Shown: one piece after another, positions 10,992 through 20,505 of the stretch
How the letters are laid out: every line of letters starts with the position of its first letter
How positions within the stretch are numbered: position 1 is the first letter of the stretch
Source: an uncultured bacterium
Lineage (GTDB): Bacteria; DRYD01
DNA: 64,000 nucleotides
Assembly (NCBI GenBank): GCA_937139605.1
Contig: CAKZQG010000007.1
Span: 62,001-126,000 of the forward strand
Direction of reading: 5' to 3'
Program-made: the position numbers and the translations under genes
The notes under the pieces: model-generated
The model's database searches: none
Told to the model about the DNA's origin: nothing
The model's input: only the letters and a program-made list of their open reading frames with translations

Positions 10992-12656
10992 ATGCCAGAT
11001 TTTTTAAATTTTTTAATAAATAACTATACCCAACCAATAGAATATAAAGATATCTACTTAGGCATTAGTTTTAAATTACCATATTTTACAACTATAAAAC
11101 ATACAACACTAAATAAAACTTCTATAGATTTATTAAATTTTAATTTTTCAACCTTTAATAACATATCAATTAACTACTTAATAATAAGTGAAAAAATTAA
11201 TATAACAAACGAAAATATAGAAGAAATAATAAAAGAACTCCTAGAATTTATTAGCTTCCCAACAAAAGAAGGATACAAACTATATCTAATAGAACTTAAT
11301 AAAATACTCAAAAACCTTAATAACAATATAAAAGGAAAAACAATAGAACTAAACCTAGGTTCTGATATTTACATAAACAACCCACTTTTAATTATATCTG
11401 AAAAAATATTAGATTTTAGATTCTTATTCAGAAATCAATTCATATTTAAAGTAGAACTAGGAGTTAAATTTATAAATGAAAATGAATTAATAATTTATAT
11501 CTTACTAACCGACACATACGACATAAATAGATCTAATTGGTACAAAAATTTTGTCCTAAATTCTATAAAAATAGAAAATAAATTACCCTATATAAAATTC
11601 CCCATAAAAATAAACAACAAACCAATAGGAAGCATAAACTTAATAAAAATAGAAGCAAACAATACATTTAGTTTATTCAATTTAATAGATTATAAGCTAT
11701 ATCATTACATACTAAATTCACCAATTACTCTACAAAATGGAGAAATAATATTTAATGTAATTAATACATATACAGGTAGCCAAATAATAGCAGAACTTTC
11801 AAATTATTTAGGTAAAAATAAATTAAATTTTAACTTTAATCCCATACATAATTTAAATGATATTTTAAATATGTTATTTTATTTTTTTAATTTTTACTTA
11901 AATTTAAATATAGTTCCTGAAAACATATATAATATAAATTTAGACGATTTATATAATTACCTAATAAAACTGAGAAATATTAACTTTATCCCATTACTAA
12001 TAACTGCTATTAATTCAGATAAACCTACAATACTATTTCTTTATATTACAATAATATATAACACCATATTAATTAAATACCAAATATCATCCTATGAAAA
12101 AAATAACTCAAATAATATAAATGATTTTTTAATTATAACCACAAACATAATTAATAGTATAACATACGATATTTTATTTACATTTGAAAAAATTAATTAT
12201 ATAATAAACTTAGAAAAAACAGAACTGAAAAATTACAGAACAACCCAATCAGCATCAAGAGAAATATCAGATATAATATACAACGAACTAAAAAAGGAAA
12301 GACAACACAAAGCCGATCTATATAACAAAGTTAGGCAAACTAATGAATATAGTAGTAAAATATTTAGAGAAATACAAAATGATTTTGAAAAAGATAGAGA
12401 AGCATTTACAAATGCTTTTTCTGCTGCTATTAACAACGAAACTTATGCTAAAGATCCAATAACTAACCAAATTTATAGAGTTCCCGCTTCTAGTGGTTTT
12501 GATAATGTAGAATACTATAGAGATAATTATAATTACTATTCTATTCCCGATATATTCCAAGTAAAAAGCTATGACTATCAAACTAAGCAATACTTAGAAT
12601 CTCAAGGATATAAAAAAATGAGAACAGATAATTTCGGTTTTGTTTATGAAGAATAA
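10992..12656 (+). CDS. Unknown protein with C-terminal coiled coil
   Basis: This 554-residue protein is not recognised. The start at 10992 has a good upstream AAAGAGG. No signal peptide is seen. Residues 1 to about 400 alternate strands and Asn/Ile/Leu-rich helices. At about 405-470 a charged segment with regular heptads (ELKKERQHKADLYNKVRQ...IFREIQNDFEKDREAF) predicts a coiled coil. The last 80 residues are Tyr- and Asp-rich. The size and layout could suit a structural or scaffold protein, but that is speculation. It follows the deacetylase-fold gene on the same strand by 55 bases, so the genes from cmk to here may form one operon. Confidence 0.6.
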   Translation: MPDFLNFLINNYTQPIEYKDIYLGISFKLPYFTTIKHTTLNKTSIDLLNFNFSTFNNISINYLIISEKINITNENIEEIIKELLEFISFPTKEGYKLYLIELNKILKNLNNNIKGKTIELNLGSDIYINNPLLIISEKILDFRFLFRNQFIFKVELGVKFINENELIIYILLTDTYDINRSNWYKNFVLNSIKIENKLPYIKFPIKINNKPIGSINLIKIEANNTFSLFNLIDYKLYHYILNSPITLQNGEIIFNVINTYTGSQIIAELSNYLGKNKLNFNFNPIHNLNDILNMLFYFFNFYLNLNIVPENIYNINLDDLYNYLIKLRNINFIPLLITAINSDKPTILFLYITIIYNTILIKYQISSYEKNNSNNINDFLIITTNIINSITYDILFTFEKINYIINLEKTELKNYRTTQSASREISDIIYNELKKERQHKADLYNKVRQTNEYSSKIFREIQNDFEKDREAFTNAFSAAINNETYAKDPITNQIYRVPASSGFDNVEYYRDNYNYYSIPDIFQVKSYDYQTKQYLESQGYKKMRTDNFGFVYEE

Positions 12657-12834
12657 TCTATAATTTTCTTAAATTTCTAATTACTCTATCTAATTATTTT
12701 AATTATTTTTATTAAAAATATTTAATAATTAATCCCATTATTTTCCTAATATTAGATAACACCTAAAATTAATACTTTAAGGATTATTATTTAAAATTTT
12801 ATAATATAAAAAATAGAGATAGAGAAAAAACATT

Positions 12835-12999
12835 ATGTTAAAATTTAAAATTAAATTTAATATATTTACAATTTTATTAGCTAAACAGAATTTTTTTATT
12901 TACTTTATTTTTATAATCCCCAAAAAAGACATTAGTAATATAAGTAAATTAGTTAATAATTTAAATAAAATAAAAATAATATTAAAAAAACAGGACTAA
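12835..12999 (+). pseudogene. N-terminal fragment of the RNB exoribonuclease gene, out of frame
   Basis: An ATG at 12835 opens a frame of 54 codons that stops at TAA 12997. The frame of the RNB gene is open, without a start, from about 12984 and runs unbroken into it. The two meet at an A7 run (12984-12990). Adding one A would join them into one protein of about 569 residues. This fragment is therefore read as the true N-terminus separated by a one-base deletion, a sequencing error, or a slippage site. It has no recognised domain of its own. Confidence 0.5.
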
Positions 13000-13208
13000 A
13001 ATCAATTACAAAAATTTCATTATTATATCTACATTTTAAATTAATTGATACCAATAAATCAGTAATAATATCAAATAAAAAACCAATTATCTATAATAAA
13101 AAAACAATTTTATTTTCTTTAATTTTAAGAAATTATATATCAGATAAAATCAAATTAAAAAGTAAAAAACTGCTAATTTCCTTAGAAATAATAAAAATAA
13201 TTACAATA

Positions 13209-14543
13209 ATGCTATTAATATTAAGAACATTTATAAAACTAAGAAAAAAACAGATAAACAAAATAAAAAAACTAATATCAAACTATGAAAAAGAGATTTT
13301 TTGTAGTTTAACAAAAATAGATTACAAAAATTATTATATATATAAAACCAAAATAGATAAAAGCTATATTTATAGGGATATAGAATTTAACTATAAGTAT
13401 GTAAAAAATAGCAGAGCTTTACTAAGTAGTTATAATTTTATAAGTATAGATGAAGAAAATACAATAGAAATAGATGATGCTATATGTATAAATAGAACTA
13501 ATAACAAAATGGAAATTCTAATAGGAATAATAGATTTAAGCGAATATATTCCCCTTTCCTTATTTCACTTAGCCTATAATAACCAATCTTCATTATATTT
13601 TACATATAATAACTTTTATATGTTAATAGATAAAAATATAATAAGAAATTTTTCATTAGTAAAAAATAGCATAAAACCTGCTATAATTTTTAGATTATTA
13701 TTTTCAAAGGACTTTGAATTAATGAGCTTCGATTTTGATTTTAAATTAATAAAAATAAAAGAAAATATTTCATATAATTTTGCTGATAAATATAAAATAC
13801 TTAGCGAATATAATTTAAATGAATTAGCTAATAAATTATTAGAAAATAGATTAAAAAAAGGCGGTATTTTTTTTAATGTTCCCAAAATTAAGTTAGATAA
13901 AAACCTTAAAAAAATAGAATTAATTTATTTTAATAAAGGATACAGATTTATAATTCAGGAATTAATGATTTTAACGAATTATATAACTTCAAAAATAGCC
14001 ATCAAAAATAGTATTCCTTTTATTTATTTACATAATAATACTAATTTAGATTGTACTATCCAAGGAAAAACAATTAGCAATCCCTTAGAGATATATAATA
14101 TAACCAAAACAGTAGATATTTCTTATTACTCTTTAGAAAAAAGGAATCATAATTTAATAGGTTTAGAAAGTTATAGTCATATAACAAGCCCAATTAGAAG
14201 ATTCATAGATATAATAAACCAAAGGCAATTACTTTCCCTATTTTACAACACCGACCCATATTATAATAAATCTGAACTTCAAGAATTCATAAAGATAGCT
14301 AACAACGAAAATATAAATCGAAATAATTTATATAAAAATTATTACAAAATCTATTTAAAATATTTTCTATACATTAACAATATAAAAACTCTAAAAGGAT
14401 ATATAACAGACATAAAAGGAAATACAATAAGAATATACTTAAGCGAATATTTTATAGAAATAGAAGGAAATATAAATGATATTGAAATACTAGAAGGCCA
14501 ATTAAAAACAAACCAAGAAATTCTATTTAAATTCTTATTTTAA
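13209..14543 (+). CDS. RNB-domain exoribonuclease (RNase II/R family)
   Basis: The first ATG of the intact frame is at 13209, giving 444 residues. The RNB catalytic signature FISIDEENTIEIDDAICI occurs near residue 77, with the metal-binding aspartates. SYSHITSPIRRFIDIINQRQL-type sequence near 320 matches the conserved YTHFTSPIRRYPDL motif. The C-terminus (LKGYITDIKGNTI...) resembles an OB/S1-like fold. The family degrades RNA 3' to 5'. The frame stays open upstream to about 12984, and a fragment in another frame starts at 12835, so the gene probably begins there and is broken by an indel at A7. Without that part the enzyme would lack its N-terminal RNA-binding region but keep the catalytic centre. 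Confidence 0.8.
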   Translation: MLLILRTFIKLRKKQINKIKKLISNYEKEIFCSLTKIDYKNYYIYKTKIDKSYIYRDIEFNYKYVKNSRALLSSYNFISIDEENTIEIDDAICINRTNNKMEILIGIIDLSEYIPLSLFHLAYNNQSSLYFTYNNFYMLIDKNIIRNFSLVKNSIKPAIIFRLLFSKDFELMSFDFDFKLIKIKENISYNFADKYKILSEYNLNELANKLLENRLKKGGIFFNVPKIKLDKNLKKIELIYFNKGYRFIIQELMILTNYITSKIAIKNSIPFIYLHNNTNLDCTIQGKTISNPLEIYNITKTVDISYYSLEKRNHNLIGLESYSHITSPIRRFIDIINQRQLLSLFYNTDPYYNKSELQEFIKIANNENINRNNLYKNYYKIYLKYFLYINNIKTLKGYITDIKGNTIRIYLSEYFIEIEGNINDIEILEGQLKTNQEILFKFLF

Positions 14544-14571
14544 TTTTTTATCATTATCTAAAAAGAAGTAA

Positions 14572-15768
14572 CTATTTTTTTAGATAAATACAATTCAAAC
14601 TATCTATTTTATTTAAAATAATATTTTTTAAACAATGAGCAATATGATCAATACTTTTTTCAATTTCTATATGTGATTTATAATAAGAATATAATTTATC
14701 TTGAGAATCTAGAAAAAATTCTTTTGATATTCTTTGTTTAAATAAATTCTCTAAATTTTCTTTATTTGTAGCTCTTTCAAAGAAATTAATATCTCCTAAT
14801 TGATCTGAAAAAGCATAATTTTTATTTTTAGAATATAGCCAATCATAAATTATAAATGGACACCCAGCTGCTGCTGCCTCTATACTAGCTACCGAAACAT
14901 CACATATCAACAACTTCGAAAATTTTAAAACTTTATAAATATTTTCAGCATTATCAATCAAAATAACATTATTATGTTTTAAAATATACCTATATTCTAA
15001 CTCAATTTCTCTTCTTATATGTGGCTTAAATAAAAAAATATAATCCTTAAACTTTGCTATTAAATAATCCAATGATTTATAAAATTCAACAAAATATTCA
15101 AAATCCTGATATAAATAATATCCCCTCTGAAAATAAGAACCAGCTAAAACGATAAAATTCCTATATTCCCACGATAAAACTTCCTCCCTCTGAAAAAATG
15201 GTGAACCAGTTAAGATAACGTTAGTTTCCCCAGATTCTAAATAACTATTATTTAATAAATTTTCTAAGGATTTTCTACCAAACATAAAATAATAATCATA
15301 ATTAATACTACTAAAAAGCTGAGTAGAAAAAGTAACAGAATGAGAAATATTAATTAATTTTACCTTCTTCTTATTAATATAATTTTTAAAATGTCTAGGT
15401 AGAGTATCAACTTGTAAAATAATAATTTTAGGATTATATTTTTTTATAACAAAATAAATAATCAAAAATAATACAACTGTTTTAAAATGAATAAATCCAA
15501 AATTTAAAATATAATTTTTAAAATCTTCAAAATCTTTAGATAAACATTCAACTGAAATCCCAATAGATTCCAATTTTGCTATTAACTCCCTTAGTCTATA
15601 ACATCCTATAGGATAAAATAGCAGAAAAACTATATCTTTTTTTTCTTTTTTTACAACATCTTTTTTAAATATGATCTTTTCAAAAATAAAAAGTATAAAA
15701 TCAATAACATCTAAAAAACTCCAAAAAATTTCTATTATATAACGCTTAAATAATTTTCTTATACCCAT
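14572..15768 (-). CDS. CDP-glycerol/capsule glycosyltransferase-like protein (GT-B fold)
   Basis: This 398-residue protein has a hydrophobic N-terminal helix (about 8-28), then two Rossmann-like halves. The second half carries VILTGSPFFQ, FLFKPHIRRE and LLICDVSVASIEAAAAGCPFIIYDW. These resemble the C-terminal donor-binding part of CDP-glycerol glycerophosphotransferases and related nonulosonate or capsule transferases (KPH and D-x-S-S/A-xx-E patterns). It is the last gene of the nonulosonate operon, so it may transfer the nonulosonate or a neighbouring residue to an acceptor. Donor and acceptor cannot be read from sequence. It lies 20 bases downstream of the aminotransferase gene. Confidence 0.7.
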   Translation of the reverse strand: MGIRKLFKRYIIEIFWSFLDVIDFILFIFEKIIFKKDVVKKEKKDIVFLLFYPIGCYRLRELIAKLESIGISVECLSKDFEDFKNYILNFGFIHFKTVVLFLIIYFVIKKYNPKIIILQVDTLPRHFKNYINKKKVKLINISHSVTFSTQLFSSINYDYYFMFGRKSLENLLNNSYLESGETNVILTGSPFFQREEVLSWEYRNFIVLAGSYFQRGYYLYQDFEYFVEFYKSLDYLIAKFKDYIFLFKPHIRREIELEYRYILKHNNVILIDNAENIYKVLKFSKLLICDVSVASIEAAAAGCPFIIYDWLYSKNKNYAFSDQLGDINFFERATNKENLENLFKQRISKEFFLDSQDKLYSYYKSHIEIEKSIDHIAHCLKNIILNKIDSLNCIYLKK

Positions 15769-15788
15769 TTTATTGATATTTAATTTAA

Positions 15789-17138
15789 TTAATTATACTT
15801 TCTAAAAACTGGTTTAACAACATGCCCTTTCAAATATTTTTGATATCCATCTTCTAAAGCTAGAGAATAAATCTTTAAAGCATGATCTAATGCCAAAGAT
15901 GTTTTTTCCAATTCCTCCTCCTTATGACTAAAAGATAAAGAAATCCATGGAATAATAACCCCCTTATTAATCATTTCCTGCATAAATAAAGTTTTAAAAG
16001 CTAAAGAGTTCTGTTTATCTCGATCCAAAGTTACATAATATGGGGAACAATCAACACCAAAAGCTTTAAAATAATCCTGAATTCCAAAATCTTTTGCTTT
16101 TTCATTAAACAGCTTAATTAATTTATTTCCATAATTCCAAATATGTTGTATAACATTTTCTTGCTTAATAATATTAACTGTAGCAATAAAAGCAGCTAAT
16201 GAAGACATCTCTGCTCCATGAGTAGTAGATAATAAAAAAACCCTTTCTTGGCCTTCAAATTCTATAGAACCTAATCTCATAAACTCTTTTTTACCTGCTA
16301 AAGCAGCTAAAGAAAATCCATTAGCCATAGCTTTCCCAAAAATACACAAATCAGGTTCCACTTTATAATAATAATGGGCACCTTTAATATGCCATCTAAA
16401 ACCAGTTATAGTTTCATCAAGAATAAACAAAGCCCCATTTTTATGACAAATCTCCTTAACCTTTTGTAAATATCCCTCTGGAGGATGAAAAGTAGTAGCA
16501 GGTTCCATTATAATACAAGCGATTTTCTGATCATACTGTTGAAATAACCTTTCTAAATCAGAAACATCATTATATCTAAATGTTTTAGTTAAATTTTTAA
16601 TAGCCTCTGGGACTCCTTTATTCATTAAAGTAGTACCAATAAACCAATCATCAAAACTAAAAAAAGGATGATCAGAACAACAAGCTACTAAATCCCTACC
16701 AGTATAAGCTCTTGCAAGCTTTATAGCAGCAGTAGTAGCATTAGAAGCGTTCTTACAAAATTTTACCATATCAACAGAAGGAATCAAATTAACAAAAAGC
16801 TCTGCTGCTTGTAATTCCAATAAAGAAGGTCTAGTCAGATTATTCCCCATTTTTATCGCATTTTCTATAACAAAATTATCAACAAATTCATAAGAATAAC
16901 CTAATATAACAGACCGCAAAGCCATTCCATAATCTAGATATTTATTATCATTTATATCATAAACATAAGCCCCTTTCCCTCTCTTTAAAATATGAGGAGC
17001 ATTTAAAGGAAATTGATCAAACCCCCGAGAATAAGTATGCGCACCACCTGGAATAACTCTCAGTAACCTTTTTAAATATTTATCATTATCAAATTGTTGA
17101 TCATTTAAACTTTTCTTACTCACGTAAAAAACCTCCAT
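15789..17138 (-). CDS. Class III aminotransferase, glutamate-1-semialdehyde aminomutase-like
   Basis: This is a 449-residue fold-type I PLP enzyme. Its start VIPGGAHTYSRG resembles HemL, and MEPATTFHPPEGYL and ILDETITGFRW occur in family order. The PLP-binding Lys is in IFGKAMANGFSLAALAG. In surface-polysaccharide loci such HemL-like proteins often act on sugars or amino acids rather than in haem synthesis, and the position inside the nonulosonate operon argues the same. It overlaps the end of the upstream oxidoreductase gene by 23 bases; an in-frame GTG at 17123 (VSKKSL) would reduce the overlap. Possible roles are amination of a sugar intermediate or formation of an aminoacyl decoration. 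HemL itself is less likely. Confidence 0.85.
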   Translation of the reverse strand: MEVFYVSKKSLNDQQFDNDKYLKRLLRVIPGGAHTYSRGFDQFPLNAPHILKRGKGAYVYDINDNKYLDYGMALRSVILGYSYEFVDNFVIENAIKMGNNLTRPSLLELQAAELFVNLIPSVDMVKFCKNASNATTAAIKLARAYTGRDLVACCSDHPFFSFDDWFIGTTLMNKGVPEAIKNLTKTFRYNDVSDLERLFQQYDQKIACIIMEPATTFHPPEGYLQKVKEICHKNGALFILDETITGFRWHIKGAHYYYKVEPDLCIFGKAMANGFSLAALAGKKEFMRLGSIEFEGQERVFLLSTTHGAEMSSLAAFIATVNIIKQENVIQHIWNYGNKLIKLFNEKAKDFGIQDYFKAFGVDCSPYYVTLDRDKQNSLAFKTLFMQEMINKGVIIPWISLSFSHKEEELEKTSLALDHALKIYSLALEDGYQKYLKGHVVKPVFRKYN

Positions 17139-18123
17139 CTGAATCTTCTATTTTTTTTAATAATTCTAATACTTTTATATCATTGTCTAAATTATTAGGA
17201 AAAGGTATATTATTAACGATAGAATCAATAAAAGCTTTTGTTTCTTTAACATACATATCTTCTATTATATTTTTATTATATCCACTAGCAGCTTCACTCT
17301 CTGGCTGATAATATATTATAAACCTTTTATTTATAGCATCAAATAATTCAAAATAATTTTTATTCCAATCCCATCTAATTTGTGCATACTCTAAATTAAT
17401 AGTCAAACTCCTAGTAGCATATCTTGAAGTAACATCTACTAAAATATTTCCGAAAATATGTTTATCCTTAAATTTAAGTAAAAAAGCATAAGTATCATCA
17501 ATATTAATACCAATATCAATTGTTTTTCCAAAAAAACCTTTAATTTCTGAAGGAAAGCCAAAGACATCAACTATCCAAGATAATTCAAAAGCAACAATTT
17601 CTCTAGCTCCTCCTGTTTCCCTCTTACTTACGTAAAAATCTTTTATATCTTCCCATGGATGCCAATCTGGCAAATACTGTCCAGAATGATACAAAAAATT
17701 AGAAACTTTTCCATATTCTCCATTTAGAATTATTTCTCTTATTTCATTAATAACAGGATGAAATTTAAATGTTAAAGAAGGAGCAATAAGGACATTTTTA
17801 TTACTAGATAATAAATAATTTTTTATTTCTATACTATGTTCAAGTATAACACTAGCCTCAACAAAAACAGGAATATTCCTATTTATAGCCCAAATAACAT
17901 ATTCTTTATGACGATCTGGAGGAGTACAAACAAAAATTGCCTCAAAATTTAAATATTCAATTTCTTTAAAATTAGTAAAAGTAGTGATGTTAAATAAATT
18001 ACTAACCTGATTAGATCTTTCATAATTTATATCATATCCAATTATTTCATTAAAACCTAATTTTTTAAGGCATCTTATTCTCCTTTTTCCCATTGATCCT
18101 AAACCAATTACTAAAAACCTCAT
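17116..18123 (-). CDS. Gfo/Idh/MocA family oxidoreductase (PtmF-like position)
   Basis: This is a 335-residue NAD(P)-dependent sugar oxidoreductase. The N-terminal Rossmann motif is VIGLGSMGKRR, followed by IFVCTPPDRHKEYV and VFVEASVILEHS, where the usual family text is E-K-P. The C-terminal half fits the substrate-binding alpha/beta domain. It overlaps the stop of legF by four bases (ATGA at 18120-18123), so translation is coupled. Gfo/Idh oxidoreductases sit at the same place next to LegF and PtmE in Campylobacter legionaminic loci (ptmF region), by general knowledge. The precise reaction is not known from sequence. Replacement of the EKP lysine by Ala-Ser is a mild oddity that may affect catalysis. 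Confidence 0.8.
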   Translation of the reverse strand: MRFLVIGLGSMGKRRIRCLKKLGFNEIIGYDINYERSNQVSNLFNITTFTNFKEIEYLNFEAIFVCTPPDRHKEYVIWAINRNIPVFVEASVILEHSIEIKNYLLSSNKNVLIAPSLTFKFHPVINEIREIILNGEYGKVSNFLYHSGQYLPDWHPWEDIKDFYVSKRETGGAREIVAFELSWIVDVFGFPSEIKGFFGKTIDIGINIDDTYAFLLKFKDKHIFGNILVDVTSRYATRSLTINLEYAQIRWDWNKNYFELFDAINKRFIIYYQPESEAASGYNKNIIEDMYVKETKAFIDSIVNNIPFPNNLDNDIKVLELLKKIEDSDGGFLRE

Positions 18124-18833
18124 AAAACCTCCTTGTTTAACAAATAATTTAATATATTTTCTACAGCTAAAAAATCAAAGATATCATCTATTTCATAACA
18201 TTGAAATTTTTCTATTAAAATATACCCAGTTCTATCACTAAGAAAATCTTTCTGCTTTAATAAAACATCAACTTTCGAAATATAAGCCACACCGTATGGA
18301 AAAAAAACTTTAGGATAATCCTGTCTTCTATTAATTCTCTGACTTACTTCCAAAAATGGCTTTACATATATTCCATCTATTTTTTTCATAACTAAAGGAT
18401 TCTCTAAATAAACCTCCCCTAAAGATATTAAAGAATCATATAAATTATAATTATCAATTAATTTAGTGATAAAATTATCTATATCGTTTTTCTTTCTTAT
18501 AGGAGAAGTTGGTTCTAAAAGTATTACTACATCATAATTTTGTTCTACATTTTCTAAAACGTTAATTACAACATCAATAGTAGGAGTTTCATCTTTAGCT
18601 AAGTCAGCTGGCCTTAAGAAAGGTACATCTGCCCCAGCTTCTTTAGCTATTTTAGCAATTTCAATATCTTCTGTAGAAACCACTACTCTATCAATATACT
18701 TAGAATTCAAAGCCTGCTCTATTGACCAAACTATTAAAGGCTTTCCCAATAACAATTTTATATTTTTTTTTGGTAACCCTTTACTACCCCCTCTAGCAGG
18801 AATTATAGCTAATATTTTCTTATCTTTATACAT
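18120..18833 (-). CDS. legF: CMP-legionaminate/CMP-nonulosonate synthetase
   Basis: This cytidylyltransferase activates a nonulosonic acid with CTP. The chosen start at 18833 gives a 237-residue protein, with AIIPARGGSKGLPKKNI near residue 10, the nucleotide-binding signature of the NeuA family. A strong Shine-Dalgarno AAGGGAGG lies about 6 bases before it. A longer frame to 18884 would add 17 residues overlapping the ptmE gene and is unlikely. Further motifs are VVSTEDIEIAKIA and ILLEPTSPIRKKNDID. The gene overlaps ptmE by 8 bases. Together with PtmE, LegG and LegI it points to legionaminic acid rather than Neu5Ac. The stop TGA overlaps the next ATG, one sign that TGA is a stop here. Confidence 0.88.
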   Translation of the reverse strand: MYKDKKILAIIPARGGSKGLPKKNIKLLLGKPLIVWSIEQALNSKYIDRVVVSTEDIEIAKIAKEAGADVPFLRPADLAKDETPTIDVVINVLENVEQNYDVVILLEPTSPIRKKNDIDNFITKLIDNYNLYDSLISLGEVYLENPLVMKKIDGIYVKPFLEVSQRINRRQDYPKVFFPYGVAYISKVDVLLKQKDFLSDRTGYILIEKFQCYEIDDIFDFLAVENILNYLLNKEVL

Positions 18834-19863
18834 AGTCAACCTCCCTTTGATAAGTTTCCAATTCCCCAAAATCAATGTAATCACTTGCCATTACAGGATA
18901 GGAAATAACTTTTTCCTTATTTTCTATTAGAATATGCATAAGATTAGGCATATCTAATTTTATTTTCTCATTTATATATTCAAAAACTTTATCTTTTAAG
19001 ATATAAACACCTGTATTAACTATAAAAGTATATTCAGGTTTTTCTATAATCTTTTCTATAACTCCGTTTTCCTTAATACTAACAACACCATAAGGAATCC
19101 TATAATAATTAACAGAAGTTATGGAAGTTAAAATAGCATCATTACTTTTATGATAATTAAAAATTTCAAAATAATTTACTTTTAAAAGTATATCACAATT
19201 AGATACAAAAAAATCAGTATTAATTTTTTGTTTTAAATAATACAAGCTTCCTGCAGTTCCTAAAAAATTATCCTCCCATATAAAATCAACTTCATAATCT
19301 TTTTCCATACTATTAAAATAAGTTTCAATTATTTTACCCTTATAATTCAAGGTAATATAAAATTTTCTAATTCCAAATTTTTTAAAGGAATCTATAACAT
19401 TTTCTATAAGAGTTTTTCCTTTTAGAGGTAATAAAGGCTTAGGCAAAACTTTAGTAAAAGGGCTCATCCTTAACCCCTTTCCTCCAGCCATAATTACTAC
19501 AGGAACATCTAATTTAATATCATATTCCAAAACTTCATAAAAATCTGTCCATTTATAGTAATTAATTACTTCTTTATTTTCATTAACAACAGGTAGTAGT
19601 TCTATCTTATATTTAAAAATAATTTCCCTAGCTTTATCTATTTCATTAATATAAATATATTTACATTTTTTATTAAAAATACTATCAATATTACCCTCTA
19701 AACTTCCTGTTTTTAAAATATACCTTCTAATATCACCATCAGTTAAAGTTCCAATTAATTTTTTATTTTCATCGACAACCAAAAGTACCTTCTCACCTGT
19801 TTCATCTAATTTTTTTAAAGCTTCAAGAATTTTTGCATTAGGTTTTACAAAAATATCTTTCAT
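18826..19863 (-). CDS. ptmE: CBS-domain nucleotidyltransferase, PtmE-like (glucosamine-1-phosphate guanylyltransferase)
   Basis: This is a 345-residue fusion. Residues 1 to about 115 form a pair of CBS motifs (VDENKKLIGTLTDGDIRRYI near 33 and LLPVVNENKEVI near 95). Residues from about 122 form a sugar-phosphate nucleotidyltransferase with VVIMAGGKGLRMSPFTKVLPKP. This architecture is that of Campylobacter PtmE, which makes GDP-GlcN for the legionaminic route. The presence of PtmE is the best evidence that this pathway uses GDP-linked intermediates instead of the UDP-linked ones of the Pgl-type route. It lies between the PglD-like gene and legF in a tight operon. CBS domains suggest control by adenine nucleotides, inferred only. 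Confidence 0.88.
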   Translation of the reverse strand: MKDIFVKPNAKILEALKKLDETGEKVLLVVDENKKLIGTLTDGDIRRYILKTGSLEGNIDSIFNKKCKYIYINEIDKAREIIFKYKIELLPVVNENKEVINYYKWTDFYEVLEYDIKLDVPVVIMAGGKGLRMSPFTKVLPKPLLPLKGKTLIENVIDSFKKFGIRKFYITLNYKGKIIETYFNSMEKDYEVDFIWEDNFLGTAGSLYYLKQKINTDFFVSNCDILLKVNYFEIFNYHKSNDAILTSITSVNYYRIPYGVVSIKENGVIEKIIEKPEYTFIVNTGVYILKDKVFEYINEKIKLDMPNLMHILIENKEKVISYPVMASDYIDFGELETYQREVDYV

Positions 19864-19907
19864 TAAAAATTCCTCCTTAAAAAAATATTAACAAGATAAT
19901 TATGTAA

Positions 19908-20489
19908 TTATTTCACCAATGAAGCAGCTTTAATAAAAGAATTATCTGGGATTTTAATATTATGAACTACTGTAGCATTACTACCTATAAAACAACCATT
20001 CCCAACTACTACTCCCCCATTAACAATAGCTCCAGTAGAAATATGGCAAAAATCACCTATTATGCAATCATGCTCAATAATAGCTTTTGTATTTATTATA
20101 CAATTTTTCCCTACTTTTACATTAGAATTAATAAAAGCATCATGCATAACAACCGTACCTTCTTCAATTATAGAATGTTTAGAAACATAAGCCCTAGGCG
20201 AAATAATAATAGGTACTTTATAATTTAAATTTTTAATTTTATTATAGATGTTAATCCTTATAATAGGATCTGGTTTCACTTGTCCTATTGCAATAAATAC
20301 ATATTCATAATGTTTCCTAAGCTTTTCTAAATCTTCTAAAGTAGCTATAACTTTATAACCTAAAACAGATTGCCCTAATCTTTCTTCCAGATCAACTATG
20401 CCAGCTATCTTATATTCTCCTACTAATTCTATGATATCTATAATACTTCTACAATGTCCTCCAGAACCAATCAAAATTATTTCTTTCAT
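19908..20489 (-). CDS. PglD/NeuD-like sugar O- or N-acetyltransferase
   Basis: This 193-residue protein has an N-terminal Rossmann-like domain (EIILIGSGGHCRSIIDII) and a C-terminal left-handed beta-helix of hexapeptide repeats (about 95-185, such as VVMHDAFINSNVKVG and IGDFCHISTGAIVNGGV). This is the PglD/NeuD architecture, acetyl-CoA-dependent. In the legionaminic pathway an acetyltransferase (LegH) acetylates the 4-amino sugar, and this gene is the best candidate. The His in VEHDC- (IEHDCIIGD) is at the place of the catalytic His. It is in operon order between legG and ptmE. An alternative is O-acetylation of the finished nonulosonate. Confidence 0.85.
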   Translation of the reverse strand: MKEIILIGSGGHCRSIIDIIELVGEYKIAGIVDLEERLGQSVLGYKVIATLEDLEKLRKHYEYVFIAIGQVKPDPIIRINIYNKIKNLNYKVPIIISPRAYVSKHSIIEEGTVVMHDAFINSNVKVGKNCIINTKAIIEHDCIIGDFCHISTGAIVNGGVVVGNGCFIGSNATVVHNIKIPDNSFIKAASLVK

Positions 20490-20505
20490 TATCTTTACTT
20501 TTTAA

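Noticed and set aside
12233..12590. Two minus-strand frames within the coiled-coil gene
   Set aside because: Shadows of the longer gene at 10992-12656, no ribosome site and hydrophobic chance composition.
12690..12735. AT-only palindromic stretch TTAATTATT...AATAATTAA as a terminator
   Set aside because: Such repeats are expected by chance in DNA this AT-rich; no GC stem and no following T run of note.
18834..18884. Extended N-terminus of the LegF frame
   Set aside because: The extra 17 residues overlap ptmE and lie before a strong ribosome site AAGGGAGG that points to ATG 18833.
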